NCBI RefSeq assembly: GCF_014649835.1
Contig: NZ_BMTU01000007.1
Coordinates: forward strand, 186,001 to 250,000
DNA from: Streptomyces pilosus
GTDB taxonomy: Bacteria; Actinomycetota; Actinomycetes; Streptomycetales; Streptomycetaceae
DNA: 64,000 bases
Reading direction: 5' to 3'
The notes below the pieces were generated by a model. The model had not been told where the DNA came from and made no database searches. It saw only the letters and a program-made list of their open reading frames with translations. A program made the position numbers and the translations under genes. How positions within the stretch are numbered: the first letter of the stretch is position 1; each line of letters begins with the position of its first letter. Below, piece after piece: positions 32,892 through 40,570 of this stretch.

Positions 32892-33488
32892 TCACGCGTC
32901 ACGGGCGCCCGGGAGGTGCGGCAGCCGCTCGGCCGCGACCACGCCCTCGAGGTAGCCGCGGGCCCGTTCGGTCCTCGGGTACGCCTCCAGCAGCCGCCAG
33001 AAGCGGGGCCCGTGCCCGGGCACCAGCAGGTGCGCCAGCTCGTGGCAGAGCACGTAGTCGACCACGTACTCGGGCATGCCCTGGAGCCGGTGGGACAGGC
33101 GGATGCTGCCCTCGGACGGGGTGCACGAGCCCCAGCGGGTGTTCTGGTTGGTCACCCAGCGCACGGATTCGGGCCTGGCCCGCCCGTCGAAGTACTGGCC
33201 CGACAGACGCCGGGCGCGCTCGGCCAGCTCCGAGTCGTCGAGGGTCCGCCGGCTCTCCTGGGCGGCCAGCTTGTCGAGCATGACGTTCACCCAGCGCTGC
33301 TCCTCCGCCTCGGACATCCGGGCGGGGATGAGCACGACGGTGCGATCGCCCTCGCGGTACGCGGAGACCGTCCTGCGTCGACGGGTGCTCCTGCGGACCT
33401 CGATCGCGCTCGCCCTCGAGCCGTTCGTCGGCTGGCTCGTCGCGCTGCGCTGTGACGGTCCGGCGCTGTGCAGTGGGTCGGCGGGCAC
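32892..33488 (-). CDS. YgjP/WLM-type metallopeptidase
   Basis: A 198-residue putative zinc peptidase of the M48-like YgjP (DUF45) group. The motif CHELAHLLVPGHGPRFW near 145-160 supplies the HExxH with a further His, preceded by NTRWGSCTPSEGSIRLSHRL, the family's RWGSC signature. The GTG at 33488 is the first start in frame; the N-terminal 35 residues are basic and poorly conserved in character, so a later start is possible. It points away from the ThiF gene and towards the AIM24 operon. Confidence 0.85.
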   Translation of the reverse strand: MPADPLHSAGPSQRSATSQPTNGSRASAIEVRRSTRRRRTVSAYREGDRTVVLIPARMSEAEEQRWVNVMLDKLAAQESRRTLDDSELAERARRLSGQYFDGRARPESVRWVTNQNTRWGSCTPSEGSIRLSHRLQGMPEYVVDYVLCHELAHLLVPGHGPRFWRLLEAYPRTERARGYLEGVVAAERLPHLPGARDA

Positions 33489-33704
33489 GCCCCGACGTTA
33501 CCCGCTGCACACGGGGAAGTCTTGGCTCCGGAGCCGTTCCGTGGCGATCCCCTCACCGTGCGCCGGATTTGTACGATGAATTCCGGTGCCTGTGGACAAC
33601 TCTGGGCGGCCCCCGGCGGGTCCCGGCATGCTGTCACCCGTGGCCGGACCCGCGACGGGACCCGGCCGCCCACGGGAACGAACCTGGACGTACGGGGGCC
33701 TGTC

Positions 33705-34955
33705 ATGCATCCGATGGTCAAACCCGCGCTGCGGCGCGGCTGGCGCGATCTCAACACCGTGCAGTTCGGGATGACCCCGGCGCACGCGCTGACGGTGGGT
33801 CCGATGGACACCGCGACGGGCAGTTTCCTCGACCTGCTCGACGGCACGCGCGGTGTGGAGCTCCTGCGCGAGGAGGGGCGGCGCATGGATCTGCCCGACG
33901 GTCACACCGACCGGCTCCTGCGGCGGCTGTCGCGGGCCGGTCTGCTGGACGACTCCCGGGGCGGCGGCCCGGCCGGCGAGGCCCTGCGCGACAGACCGGA
34001 GGTCCTCGAGCGGCTCCGCCCGGACCTGGCCTCCCTCAGCCTGACCACCTCCGAGCCCGGCGATCCGATCCGCCGGCTGGCGGCGCGTCGCAGCATGCGG
34101 GTGCAGGTGAGAGGCGCGGGCCGGGTGGGCGCGACGGTCGCGGCCCTGCTGTCGGGCGCCGGTGTGGGCGAGGTGCTGGTGCGTGACGTGGGGCGGGTGG
34201 AGCCGTGGGACGTCACGCCGGGCGGACTGCCCGCCGAGGCCGTCGGCGAGCGCCGGGAGGAGGCGGCCCGCCGCGCGGTGCGCCGGGCGGCACCGGACCG
34301 GCCGCCGCGCCGGACCGCCCGGTCCCCCCTGGAGAAGGGCGACCCGGGGCACTCCCTGGTGATCTTCGCCCCACGGGACGATGTCGCCGTGCACGCGCCC
34401 GATCCGTCCGCCGCCGAACCCCTCCTCGCCTCCGGCACGCCCCACCTCTACGCCGGGGTGGTGGAGGGGACCGGTGTCGCCGGGCCGCTGGTGCTGCCGG
34501 GCGAGACGAGCTGCGCGGGATGTCTCCAGCACGACCGGGTCGACCGGGACCCGACATGGCCCCGGCTGGTCACCCAGTGGCGCTCCGGCCGCAGGCGCCG
34601 GACCGGCGCCTGCGATGTGACTCTCGCCACGACGGTCGCGGGGCTGACGGCCGCCCACGCGCTCGCCTTCCTGGACGGCCGGGTGCCTTCCACGGCCGGC
34701 GCCCGCTGGGAGGTGTCCCTGCCCGGCCTGCACTGGCACGCCCGGCCGGTGTGGCCCCACACCGCCTGCCCCTGCGGAGCGGCCGGGAGGGGTCCAGGGG
34801 AGGAGACGGACGGCGGCCCGGACGAAGGTAAGCGAGAACACACCACCGGGTCCGGGGGGTCCCGCGCGACAATGGCCGTGCAAGGGCCGCCGGACCAGTG
34901 TCGCCGTCAGGCGGACGCGGAGCGGCCGGCAGGTACTTGGAGGGCGCATGTCTGA
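33705..34955 (+). CDS. ThiF/E1-like protein with a PqqD-like N-terminal domain
   Basis: A 416-residue protein. Residues 1-85 (WRDLNTVQFGMTPAHAL, FLDLLDGTRG, LLRRLSRAGLLDD) look like the winged-helix leader-recognition domain seen in ThiF-like partners of azole-modifying cyclodehydratases. A Rossmann segment VRGAGRVGATVAALLSGAGVG follows at about 132, and Cys pairs SCAGC (about 269) and CPCG (about 355) could hold zinc. The NLxRQ loop with the E1 catalytic Arg is replaced by DVTPGGL, so adenylation is doubtful. The C-terminal 45 residues are disordered. The stop overlaps the ABC1 start by eight bases. Confidence 0.7.
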   Translation: MHPMVKPALRRGWRDLNTVQFGMTPAHALTVGPMDTATGSFLDLLDGTRGVELLREEGRRMDLPDGHTDRLLRRLSRAGLLDDSRGGGPAGEALRDRPEVLERLRPDLASLSLTTSEPGDPIRRLAARRSMRVQVRGAGRVGATVAALLSGAGVGEVLVRDVGRVEPWDVTPGGLPAEAVGERREEAARRAVRRAAPDRPPRRTARSPLEKGDPGHSLVIFAPRDDVAVHAPDPSAAEPLLASGTPHLYAGVVEGTGVAGPLVLPGETSCAGCLQHDRVDRDPTWPRLVTQWRSGRRRRTGACDVTLATTVAGLTAAHALAFLDGRVPSTAGARWEVSLPGLHWHARPVWPHTACPCGAAGRGPGEETDGGPDEGKREHTTGSGGSRATMAVQGPPDQCRRQADAERPAGTWRAHV

Positions 34956-36315
34956 TCTTCCCCGGAAGGCGGTCACCCGGACCGCGAAGCTGGCCGCGCT
35001 CCCGCTCGGCTTCGCCGGACGGGCGACCTGGGGTCTCGGCAAGCGGATCGTGGGCGAGTCCGCGGAGATCGTCGGCCGCGAGCTCCAGCAGCGCACCGCC
35101 GAACAGCTGTTCAAGGTGCTCGGCGAGCTCAAGGGCGGAGCGATGAAGTTCGGCCAGGCTCTGTCGGTCTTCGAGTCGGCCCTGCCGGAGGAGGTCGCCG
35201 GCCCCTACCGGGCCGCCCTGACGAAACTTCAGGAGGCGGCCCCGCCGATGCCGACCGGCACCGTGCACGGCGTGCTCGCGGAGCGGCTCGGCGAGGACTG
35301 GCAGGAGCTGTTCCTGGAGTTCCAGGACAAGCCGGCCGCGGCCGCGTCGATCGGCCAGGTGCACCGGGCGGTGTGGCACGACGGCCGCGAGGTCGCGGTC
35401 AAGGTGCAGTACCCGGGCGCCGGGGAGGCCCTGCTGTCCGACCTGACCCAGCTGAGCCGCTTCGCCCGTCTGCTGGGCCCGCTCATTCCCGGTATGGACG
35501 TCAAGCCGCTGATCACGGAGCTCAAGGACCGTGTGTCGGAGGAGCTGGACTACGGCCTGGAGGCCCAGGCCCAGCGGGCCCACGCCGAGGAGTTCGCCGG
35601 CGATCCCGATGTCGTCGTACCGGACGTGGTCCACCAGTGCGAGCAGGTGCTGATCACCGAGTGGATGGACGGCATCCCCCTGTCGGAGATCATCTCCGGC
35701 GGCACCACGGAACAGCGCGACCGAGCCGGCCAGCTCCTGGCCCGTTTCCTGTTCTCCGGCCCCGCCCGCACCCGTCTGCTGCACGCCGACCCGCATCCGG
35801 GCAACTTCCGTCTGCTGCCGGGCGGGCCGGACGGGGAGGACGACTGGCGTCTGGGCGTGCTGGACTTCGGCACCGTCGACCGGCTCCCCGGCGGACTGCC
35901 CTCCCCCATCGGTGAAGCGCTGCGCATGACGCTGGACGGCGAGGCGGAAGCGGTCTACGCGATGCTCTGCGCCGAGGGCTTCGTCAAGGAGTCGATCGAG
36001 CTGGACCCCGACGCGGTCCTCGACTACCTGCTGCCGATCATCGAACCGGCCCGGGTGGACGCGTTCACCTTCACCCGCGGATGGATGCGCGGCCAGGCCG
36101 CCCGGATAGCCGACCCCCGCTCCCCCGCCTACCAGCTGGCCAAGCAGCTCAACCTGCCCCCGGCCTACCTGCTGATCCACCGGGTGACGCTGAGCACGAT
36201 CGGTGTGCTCTGCCAGCTGGGGGCGACGGTGCGGCTGCGGGACGAACTGGAGGAGTGGCTGCCGATGTTCGTCCCCGAGGAGCCGGTGGAGGAGGAGCCT
36301 GCCGCGGAGGCGTGA
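34948..36315 (+). CDS. ABC1/UbiB-family atypical kinase
   Basis: A 455-residue member of the ABC1 (AarF/UbiB/COQ8) atypical kinases. Diagnostic elements are the KxGQ motif (MKFGQALS), the Ala-rich loop AAAASIGQVHRA replacing a Gly loop, the VAVKVQYPG Lys, the catalytic HADPHPGNF and LDFGTVD with the metal-binding Asp. The family aids isoprenoid-quinone or lipid homeostasis. The order ABC1-wblC-uvrD2-mycoredoxin-nudC also occurs in mycobacteria (Rv3197 region). ATG 34948 overlaps the ThiF-like gene. A bidirectional terminator follows. Confidence 0.92.
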   Translation: MSDLPRKAVTRTAKLAALPLGFAGRATWGLGKRIVGESAEIVGRELQQRTAEQLFKVLGELKGGAMKFGQALSVFESALPEEVAGPYRAALTKLQEAAPPMPTGTVHGVLAERLGEDWQELFLEFQDKPAAAASIGQVHRAVWHDGREVAVKVQYPGAGEALLSDLTQLSRFARLLGPLIPGMDVKPLITELKDRVSEELDYGLEAQAQRAHAEEFAGDPDVVVPDVVHQCEQVLITEWMDGIPLSEIISGGTTEQRDRAGQLLARFLFSGPARTRLLHADPHPGNFRLLPGGPDGEDDWRLGVLDFGTVDRLPGGLPSPIGEALRMTLDGEAEAVYAMLCAEGFVKESIELDPDAVLDYLLPIIEPARVDAFTFTRGWMRGQAARIADPRSPAYQLAKQLNLPPAYLLIHRVTLSTIGVLCQLGATVRLRDELEEWLPMFVPEEPVEEEPAAEA

Positions 36316-36340
36316 CCGGCGCGGCCGTCCCGACGCGCCG

Positions 36341-36374
36341 CGGGGGCCGGTCCGTTGACACGGACCGGCCCCCG
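36341..36374. terminator. Bidirectional terminator between ABC1 and the wblC unit
   Basis: A 14-bp perfect stem (36341-36354 with 36361-36374) around the loop ttgaca, between convergent genes. Confidence 0.85.
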
Positions 36375-36438
36375 GCGGAGGAGACCGGGCCCCCGGCCGG
36401 GGGCCACTGCTTCGGTGGAGCGGTGACGGGCGGATCGG

Positions 36439-36762
36439 CTACTGCATGACCGCCATCGCGAGCGCGCGGCGGGCGCGCCGGGAGGCACGCTCCGCCCGGC
36501 GCTGCATCCGGCGCGCGGTCACCAGGCGTACGGCCTGGCGCTCCTGTTGCGCCTCGTGCAGTCGCTCGTGCATTCGCGCACGGGCCATGGCTTCTGGGAT
36601 GAGTTGCATCTCTCGGGTCCTGTTCTGGCGCGAGTCGTTCGCACCACTGGTGGTGAAGTCTTCGGTCGCGGAGCCTGCGGGCTCGTGGGCGGACGGCATC
36701 ATCGGGGCCTGCTTCTGGGGGTCGTGCGTGAGGGGGCGGTCGATCGTTCCCGGGGTGTTCAT
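36439..36762 (-). CDS. Small basic protein translationally coupled to wblC
   Basis: A 107-residue protein of unknown function. The first half is polar (TIDRPLTHDPQKQAPMMPS). The second half is a strongly basic helix-rich segment with Arg and Met (LIPEAMARARMHERL, VRLVTARRMQRRAERASRR), suited to nucleic-acid or ribosome contact; that is inference. ATG 36762 overlaps the wblC stop by four bases (ATGA), so it is made with WblC and should be induced by the same antibiotics. A later in-frame ATG at MQLIPEAM is possible. I do not recognise a named family. Confidence 0.75.
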   Translation of the reverse strand: MNTPGTIDRPLTHDPQKQAPMMPSAHEPAGSATEDFTTSGANDSRQNRTREMQLIPEAMARARMHERLHEAQQERQAVRLVTARRMQRRAERASRRARRALAMAVMQ

Positions 36763-37127
36763 GCTGTGACCGGGTTCTTGCGCGGGCGGCCACGCGGCCG
36801 CTTCCGGGCGACGACCACTCCCTGGACGAACAGCTCGCCACCCCAGACGCCCCAGGGCTCGCGCCGCTCCTTGGCGCCGGCGAGGCAGGCCTCGACCAGC
36901 GGGCAGGTGCGGCACAGGGACTTGGCGTACTCGACGTCCGCGGGCGACTCGGCGAAGAAGACCTCCGGGTCGTAGGAGCGGCACGGGACGGGCACGCCCA
37001 GGTTCTCGATGGCGTCGTCGAGCGCGGTGAGCGCGGTGAGCGGAGTCAAGGTCGGGTCCTCCGTGGAGCCGTACTTGGGGATCGTGTCGGAAGGCGGTAC
37101 GGACGGGGCGTGCGCTTCGAGTTGCAC
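36759..37127 (-). CDS. wblC: WblC (WhiB7 orthologue), iron-sulfur transcription factor
   Basis: A 122-residue WhiB-like protein that, with the principal sigma factor, activates intrinsic resistance genes against ribosome-targeting antibiotics. The four cluster Cys are at 49, 72, 75 and 81 (LCRTCPLVEAC). The WGVWGG turn follows near 92, and the AT-hook RKRPRGRPRKN near the C-terminus is the mark of the WhiB7 type. GTG 37127 has AGGA about ten bases upstream. It is preceded by a long leader with its own ORF and an attenuator, and its promoter carries an A-rich block next to the -35 box, the WhiB7 target, implying autoactivation. Confidence 0.95.
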   Translation of the reverse strand: MQLEAHAPSVPPSDTIPKYGSTEDPTLTPLTALTALDDAIENLGVPVPCRSYDPEVFFAESPADVEYAKSLCRTCPLVEACLAGAKERREPWGVWGGELFVQGVVVARKRPRGRPRKNPVTA

Positions 37128-37241
37128 GGTTCGTCTTCCTCGTCTGGTCGTTTCCGGCCGGTTGGCCGGGTGGCGGCTTGGTACCGGGTCGTTTTCCTGC
37201 CCCGAGGCGCTTCGGTCTGCTCCCCGTTCGGGGCAAACAGA

Positions 37242-37276
37242 AGGGCCGCGGATCCCGGGTGGGGTTCCGCGGCCCT
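37242..37276 (-). terminator. Intrinsic attenuator in the wblC leader
   Basis: An 11-bp perfect stem (AGGGCCGCGGA, 37276-37266 with 37252-37242) with a 13-base loop is followed on the minus strand by TTCTGTTTGCC. It lies 115 bases before the wblC start and 22 bases past the upstream ORF stop, so it should halt transcription before wblC unless it is disrupted by events in the leader. Confidence 0.82.
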
Positions 37277-37287
37277 GAAGGCGCCGG

Positions 37288-37316
37288 CCTGATCGAATCA
37301 GGCTGGATCACTCCAG
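37288..37316 (-). promoter_or_regulatory. Tandem small hairpins at the end of the wblC leader ORF
   Basis: In the RNA CTGGA-GTGA-TCCAG (37316-37303) is followed directly by CCTGAT-TCG-ATCAGG (37302-37288). The stop codon of the upstream ORF is inside the second hairpin. A ribosome terminating there would cover both, which could influence the attenuator just downstream. Confidence 0.5.
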
Positions 37317-37612
37317 GGTTCTGGCCCACGGAAGGCCCACATCAGGTGGTGCTGCGTCGTCTGCTTCCGGAATCCGGCACCGGCCGCCGCAAAGGCATAG
37401 GCCTGCGCCTGTGCCACTACTGCTTCCGGTGCCTTGGTCGGTCGCTCATCGCGCTCACGGACGGCGGAGGCCGCGGGAGCGAGGGAGGACGCCAGGTGTG
37501 CGGCACGCATGCCGGACAGACCGGTGCCCTGGTTCGAGGCGCCGAGAATGCACAGGGAGACAGCCGAGCGATCGGTCAGTTTGACGATGGAGCTGGTGTT
37601 GATGCTGATCAC
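37298..37612 (-). CDS. Upstream leader ORF of wblC
   Basis: A 104-codon reading frame inside the wblC leader. It starts at GTG 37612 with a perfect AGGAGG eight bases upstream and begins MISINTSSIVKLTD; the second half is Ala/Gln-rich (PEAVVAQAQAYAFAA) and the end is PEPWSDPA. Codon use is typical, so it is probably translated. Its stop lies just before the attenuator. In actinomycetes the whiB7/wblC genes are known to be controlled by a translated leader ORF that senses ribosome stalling, and this ORF is in the right place. Whether the peptide itself acts is unknown. Confidence 0.72.
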   Translation of the reverse strand: MISINTSSIVKLTDRSAVSLCILGASNQGTGLSGMRAAHLASSLAPAASAVRERDERPTKAPEAVVAQAQAYAFAAAGAGFRKQTTQHHLMWAFRGPEPWSDPA

Positions 37613-37620
37613 TGGACTCG

Positions 37621-37626
37621 CCTCCT
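37621..37626 (-). promoter_or_regulatory. Strong ribosome binding site of the wblC leader ORF
   Basis: Minus-strand AGGAGG lies eight bases from GTG 37612. It is the best ribosome site in the leader and supports real translation of the ORF. Confidence 0.75.
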
Positions 37627-37721
37627 CTCGGCGTCTCAGGGACTGGACGAACCAGTCCGCGGATGTGCAAGTAGAACACGGAATCGGGGCCTTGGAGAAG
37701 GCCGCCGTCCCCGTGCCTAAG

Positions 37722-37761
37722 AACCTAGGGGGATCGCCGGGGCATGCGCAAACTATTTTTT
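37722..37761 (-). promoter_or_regulatory. wblC promoter with WhiB7-type A-rich element
   Basis: Minus-strand TTGCGC (37751-37746) and TAGGTT (37727-37722) are 18 bases apart. AAAAAATAGT stands directly upstream of the -35 box (37761-37752); such an AT-rich block adjoining -35 is where WhiB7 AT-hooks bind. The predicted start near 37715 gives a leader of about 590 bases. Confidence 0.82.
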
Positions 37762-37774
37762 CGACGAGTTCGCA

Positions 37775-39982
37775 TCAGTCCGGATCGCGCTCCCCGACGC
37801 CCTCACGGCCTGCGCAGATGGCCAGCACATCGGCCCCGTAGCGGCCCAGTTTGCGCATCCCCACCCCGGGGATGCGGGCCAGATCGTGCTCGTCGTCGGG
37901 GGCCGTCTCGGCGATGGCGATCAGCGTCTTGTCGGTGAAGACGCAGAAGGCCGGCTGGCCACTGCGCCGCGCCTGGTCGGCACGCCACTCGCGCAGCCGC
38001 TGGTACAGGCCCTCGTCCATGTCGGAGGGGCAGTCCTCGCAGCGCATCAGCTTCATCTCGCCCGCGTCCGTCAGCGTGCGGCCGCAGACCCGGCAGCGGG
38101 CGGGACTGCGCTGTCCCCGTCGCGGGCGCGGCGCGGCCGGACGCGACGCCGTGCCGAAGCTGCCCCGCTCCACTCCTCCCGCTCCGGCCGCACCGCCCCG
38201 CCCGCCGGCCGCCGGCGATCCCGGGCGCAGCCCGTCGAGGAATCGGCTCGGACGCCGGTTGGGCCGGCCGCCCGGCGCACGGGAGAGGGACCAGGAGAGG
38301 TGGAGACGCTCACGGGCGCGGGTCACCCCGACATAGAGGAGGCGGCGCTCCTCCTCGATCTGCTCGTCCGTCTTTGCGTAGGTGATCGGCATCATGCCTT
38401 CGGCGACCCCGACCAGGAAGACGACGTCCCACTCCAGCCCCTTGGCCGAGTGCAGCGAGGCGAGCGTGACGCCCTGGACGGTCGGGGCGTGCTGGGCGTT
38501 CGCCCGCTCGTCGAGCTCGGCGACGAGGTCGGCGAGGGTGACCCCGTCCCGGGCGGCGGCGAAGTCCTGGGCCAGGTGGGCCAGCGCGGCCAGGGACTCC
38601 CAGCGCTCGCGGACGGCGCCCGAACCGGCCGGCGGCTCCGTCGTCCAGCCCTCGCCGGAGAGGACGGCGCGCACCTGGGACGGCAGGTCGGGGGCGTCGT
38701 CGAGGAGCGCGTCGTTGCGCCCGAAGCGGGCCGCGGCACGCAGGGACACGATCGCTTTGCGCACCTCGGGGCGGTCGAAGAAACGCTCGGCGCCGCGCAG
38801 CTGGTAGGGCACCCCGGCGTCGGCGAGGGCCTGCTCGTACGTCTCGGACTGGGAGTTCGTCCGGAACAGCACGGCGATCTCGCTCGCCGGGACGCCGGCG
38901 TCGATCAGCTCACGGATGCGGCGCGCGGCGCCCTCGGCCTCCGCGGGTTCGTCGGTGTACTCGGTGAAGACCGGCTCGGTGCCGGGAGCGCGCTGCGAGA
39001 TCAGTTCCAGCCGGTGGTCGGCGGCGCGGCCACGGGCCTGGGCGAGCAGTCCGTTCGCCAGCCGGACGACCTGGGGGGTCGATCGGTAGTCGCGGACGAG
39101 CTTGACGACGGTGGCGCCGGGGTGGCGGGTGCGGAAGTCGAGCAGATGGTCGGGGGTTGCTCCCGTGAACGAGTAGATCGTCTGGCTGGCGTCGCCGACC
39201 ACGCACAGGTTCTCCCGCTCGCCGAGCCACAGTTCGAGCAGGCGCTGCTGGAGCGGGCTGACGTCCTGGTACTCGTCGACGACGAAGTGCTGGTACTGGG
39301 CGCGCACCTGCTCGGCGATGTCGTGCCGGTCCTGGAGGACGGCGACGGTCAGCAGCAGCACGTCCTCGAAGTCGATGACGGCACGCTCGCGCTTGAGCTC
39401 CTCGTAGGCGGAGTAGAGCTGGGCGACCTCGGCCGGGTCTCGGGGGGTCTCCCGTCCGGCCTTCGCCGCGGCGGCCGCGTAGTCCGCGGGGACGGTCTGG
39501 GTGACCTTGGACCACTCGATCTCGGCGGTGACGTCCCTGAGCTCGCCCCGGTCGAGCCGGATGCGGCAGACGGCGGCCGCGTCGGCGACCAGCTGGATCT
39601 TCCGGTCGACGAGCCGGGGCAGGGAACCACCGATCGCTTTCGGCCAGAAGTACTGGAGCTGGCGCAGCGCCGCGGAGTGGAAGGTGCGGGCCTGGACGCC
39701 GCCGGCGCCGAGCTGGCGCAGCCGGCCGCGCATCTCGCCGGCGGCCCGGTTGGTGAAGGTGACGGCGAGCACGCTGGAGGGCTGGAGGATCCCGGCGCGC
39801 ACCCCGTAGGCGATGCGGTGGGTGATCGCCCGGGTCTTGCCGGTGCCCGCGCCCGCCAGCACGCACACCGGACCGTGCAGGGCGGTGGCCACGGCCCGCT
39901 GCTCGGGGTCGAGCCCTTCGAGCACCGCGTCGGCCGAGTCCGGTGCCTGCGGGAAGAGGGTGGAGTGCGTTGCTGCTGTCAC
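37775..39982 (-). CDS. uvrD2: UvrD2-type DNA helicase with zinc motif and HRDC domain
   Basis: A 735-residue superfamily 1A helicase. Motif I GAGTGKT is at 44-50, the Walker B/DEYQD box is VVDEYQDVSPLQQ, and motif III QTIYSFTGATP, motif IV and motif VI (YVGVTRARE) are intact. After the motor come a basic linker, a Cys4 zinc motif (CRVCGRTL and CEDC) and a C-terminal HRDC domain (IARIPGVGMRKL-like). This is the UvrD2 layout of actinobacteria, an essential helicase in mycobacteria. GTG 39982 gives VTAATHSTLFPQ; the upstream frame is not coding-like. It is divergent from mycoredoxin. Confidence 0.93.
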   Translation of the reverse strand: MTAATHSTLFPQAPDSADAVLEGLDPEQRAVATALHGPVCVLAGAGTGKTRAITHRIAYGVRAGILQPSSVLAVTFTNRAAGEMRGRLRQLGAGGVQARTFHSAALRQLQYFWPKAIGGSLPRLVDRKIQLVADAAAVCRIRLDRGELRDVTAEIEWSKVTQTVPADYAAAAAKAGRETPRDPAEVAQLYSAYEELKRERAVIDFEDVLLLTVAVLQDRHDIAEQVRAQYQHFVVDEYQDVSPLQQRLLELWLGERENLCVVGDASQTIYSFTGATPDHLLDFRTRHPGATVVKLVRDYRSTPQVVRLANGLLAQARGRAADHRLELISQRAPGTEPVFTEYTDEPAEAEGAARRIRELIDAGVPASEIAVLFRTNSQSETYEQALADAGVPYQLRGAERFFDRPEVRKAIVSLRAAARFGRNDALLDDAPDLPSQVRAVLSGEGWTTEPPAGSGAVRERWESLAALAHLAQDFAAARDGVTLADLVAELDERANAQHAPTVQGVTLASLHSAKGLEWDVVFLVGVAEGMMPITYAKTDEQIEEERRLLYVGVTRARERLHLSWSLSRAPGGRPNRRPSRFLDGLRPGSPAAGGRGGAAGAGGVERGSFGTASRPAAPRPRRGQRSPARCRVCGRTLTDAGEMKLMRCEDCPSDMDEGLYQRLREWRADQARRSGQPAFCVFTDKTLIAIAETAPDDEHDLARIPGVGMRKLGRYGADVLAICAGREGVGERDPD

Positions 39983-40147
39983 ACAGCCATGCTGCCAGGT
40001 CGCGCGGGACGGGTGAGCCGGTTGTCCACAGGGAGGGCCTCGCAGTCGTACTAATGCGGCAGGCGTCACGCCCTCGTGCGGCAGGCGTCCTGCGGAACAC
40101 CGCCCGCGGGCCGCCCGCGGATCGCCCGGCGGCCGCACCCGCCGGTG

Positions 40148-40173
40148 GGAATGCCGGCGCCGTCTCGTACGTT
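40148..40173 (+). promoter_or_regulatory. SigR-type promoter of the mycoredoxin gene
   Basis: GGAAT (40148-40152) and GTT (40171-40173) are exactly 18 bases apart, with flanking GG before and CC after, as in sigRp2 at 8644-8669. The predicted start near 40180 gives a leader of about 42 bases to ATG 40222. This places mycoredoxin in the SigR regulon. Confidence 0.85.
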
Positions 40174-40221
40174 CCTCCCACGACGAGGACTTCCCCGAGC
40201 CGCCGAAGGAGCGCGAGAGGC

Positions 40222-40479
40222 ATGCAGGGCACTGTGACGATGTACAGCACCACGTGGTGCGGTTACTGCCGCCGGCTGAAGAGCCAGATGGACCGTGAGG
40301 GCATCGCGTACACCGAGATCAACATCGAGCAGGACCCGGCGTCGGCGGCGTTCGTGGAGAAGGCGAACGGCGGAAACCAGACGGTGCCGACCGTCCAGGT
40401 GGTTCCTTCCGGCGGTGGCGCGGAGGTCGTGATGACGAACCCGAGCCTCGCCCAGGTGAAGCAGGCTCTCGGCGCCTGA
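40222..40479 (+). CDS. mrx1: Mycoredoxin (glutaredoxin-like, CGYC)
   Basis: An 85-residue thioredoxin-fold protein with the active site CGYC at 13-16, cis-Pro segment TVPTV and the basic second helix RRLKSQMDREG. It matches mycoredoxin-1, which reduces protein-mycothiol mixed disulfides using mycothiol. The start ATG 40222 has AAGGAG ten bases upstream. It is divergent from uvrD2 and convergent with nudC. A SigR-type promoter precedes it, in keeping with a role in recovery from thiol stress. Confidence 0.93.
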   Translation: MQGTVTMYSTTWCGYCRRLKSQMDREGIAYTEINIEQDPASAAFVEKANGGNQTVPTVQVVPSGGGAEVVMTNPSLAQVKQALGA

Positions 40480-40493
40480 CCCCGGGCCCGGGT

Positions 40494-40528
40494 GCGCCCC
40501 CTCCGGTCGACACGACCGGAGGGGGCGC
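40494..40528. terminator. Bidirectional terminator between mycoredoxin and nudC
   Basis: A 16-bp perfect stem (40494-40509 with 40513-40528) with the loop aca, between convergent genes. Confidence 0.88.
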
Positions 40529-40570
40529 GCGCTTTCCGGGACGGTGCGGGCCGTCGCGTCGCGCGGACGG

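Noticed and set aside
36439..37329. One long minus-strand frame through wblC and the small basic protein
   Set aside because: Between 36763 and 37329 this frame overlaps wblC out of phase and translates to Arg/Pro-rich sequence. WblC's Cys and AT-hook motifs are in the other frame.
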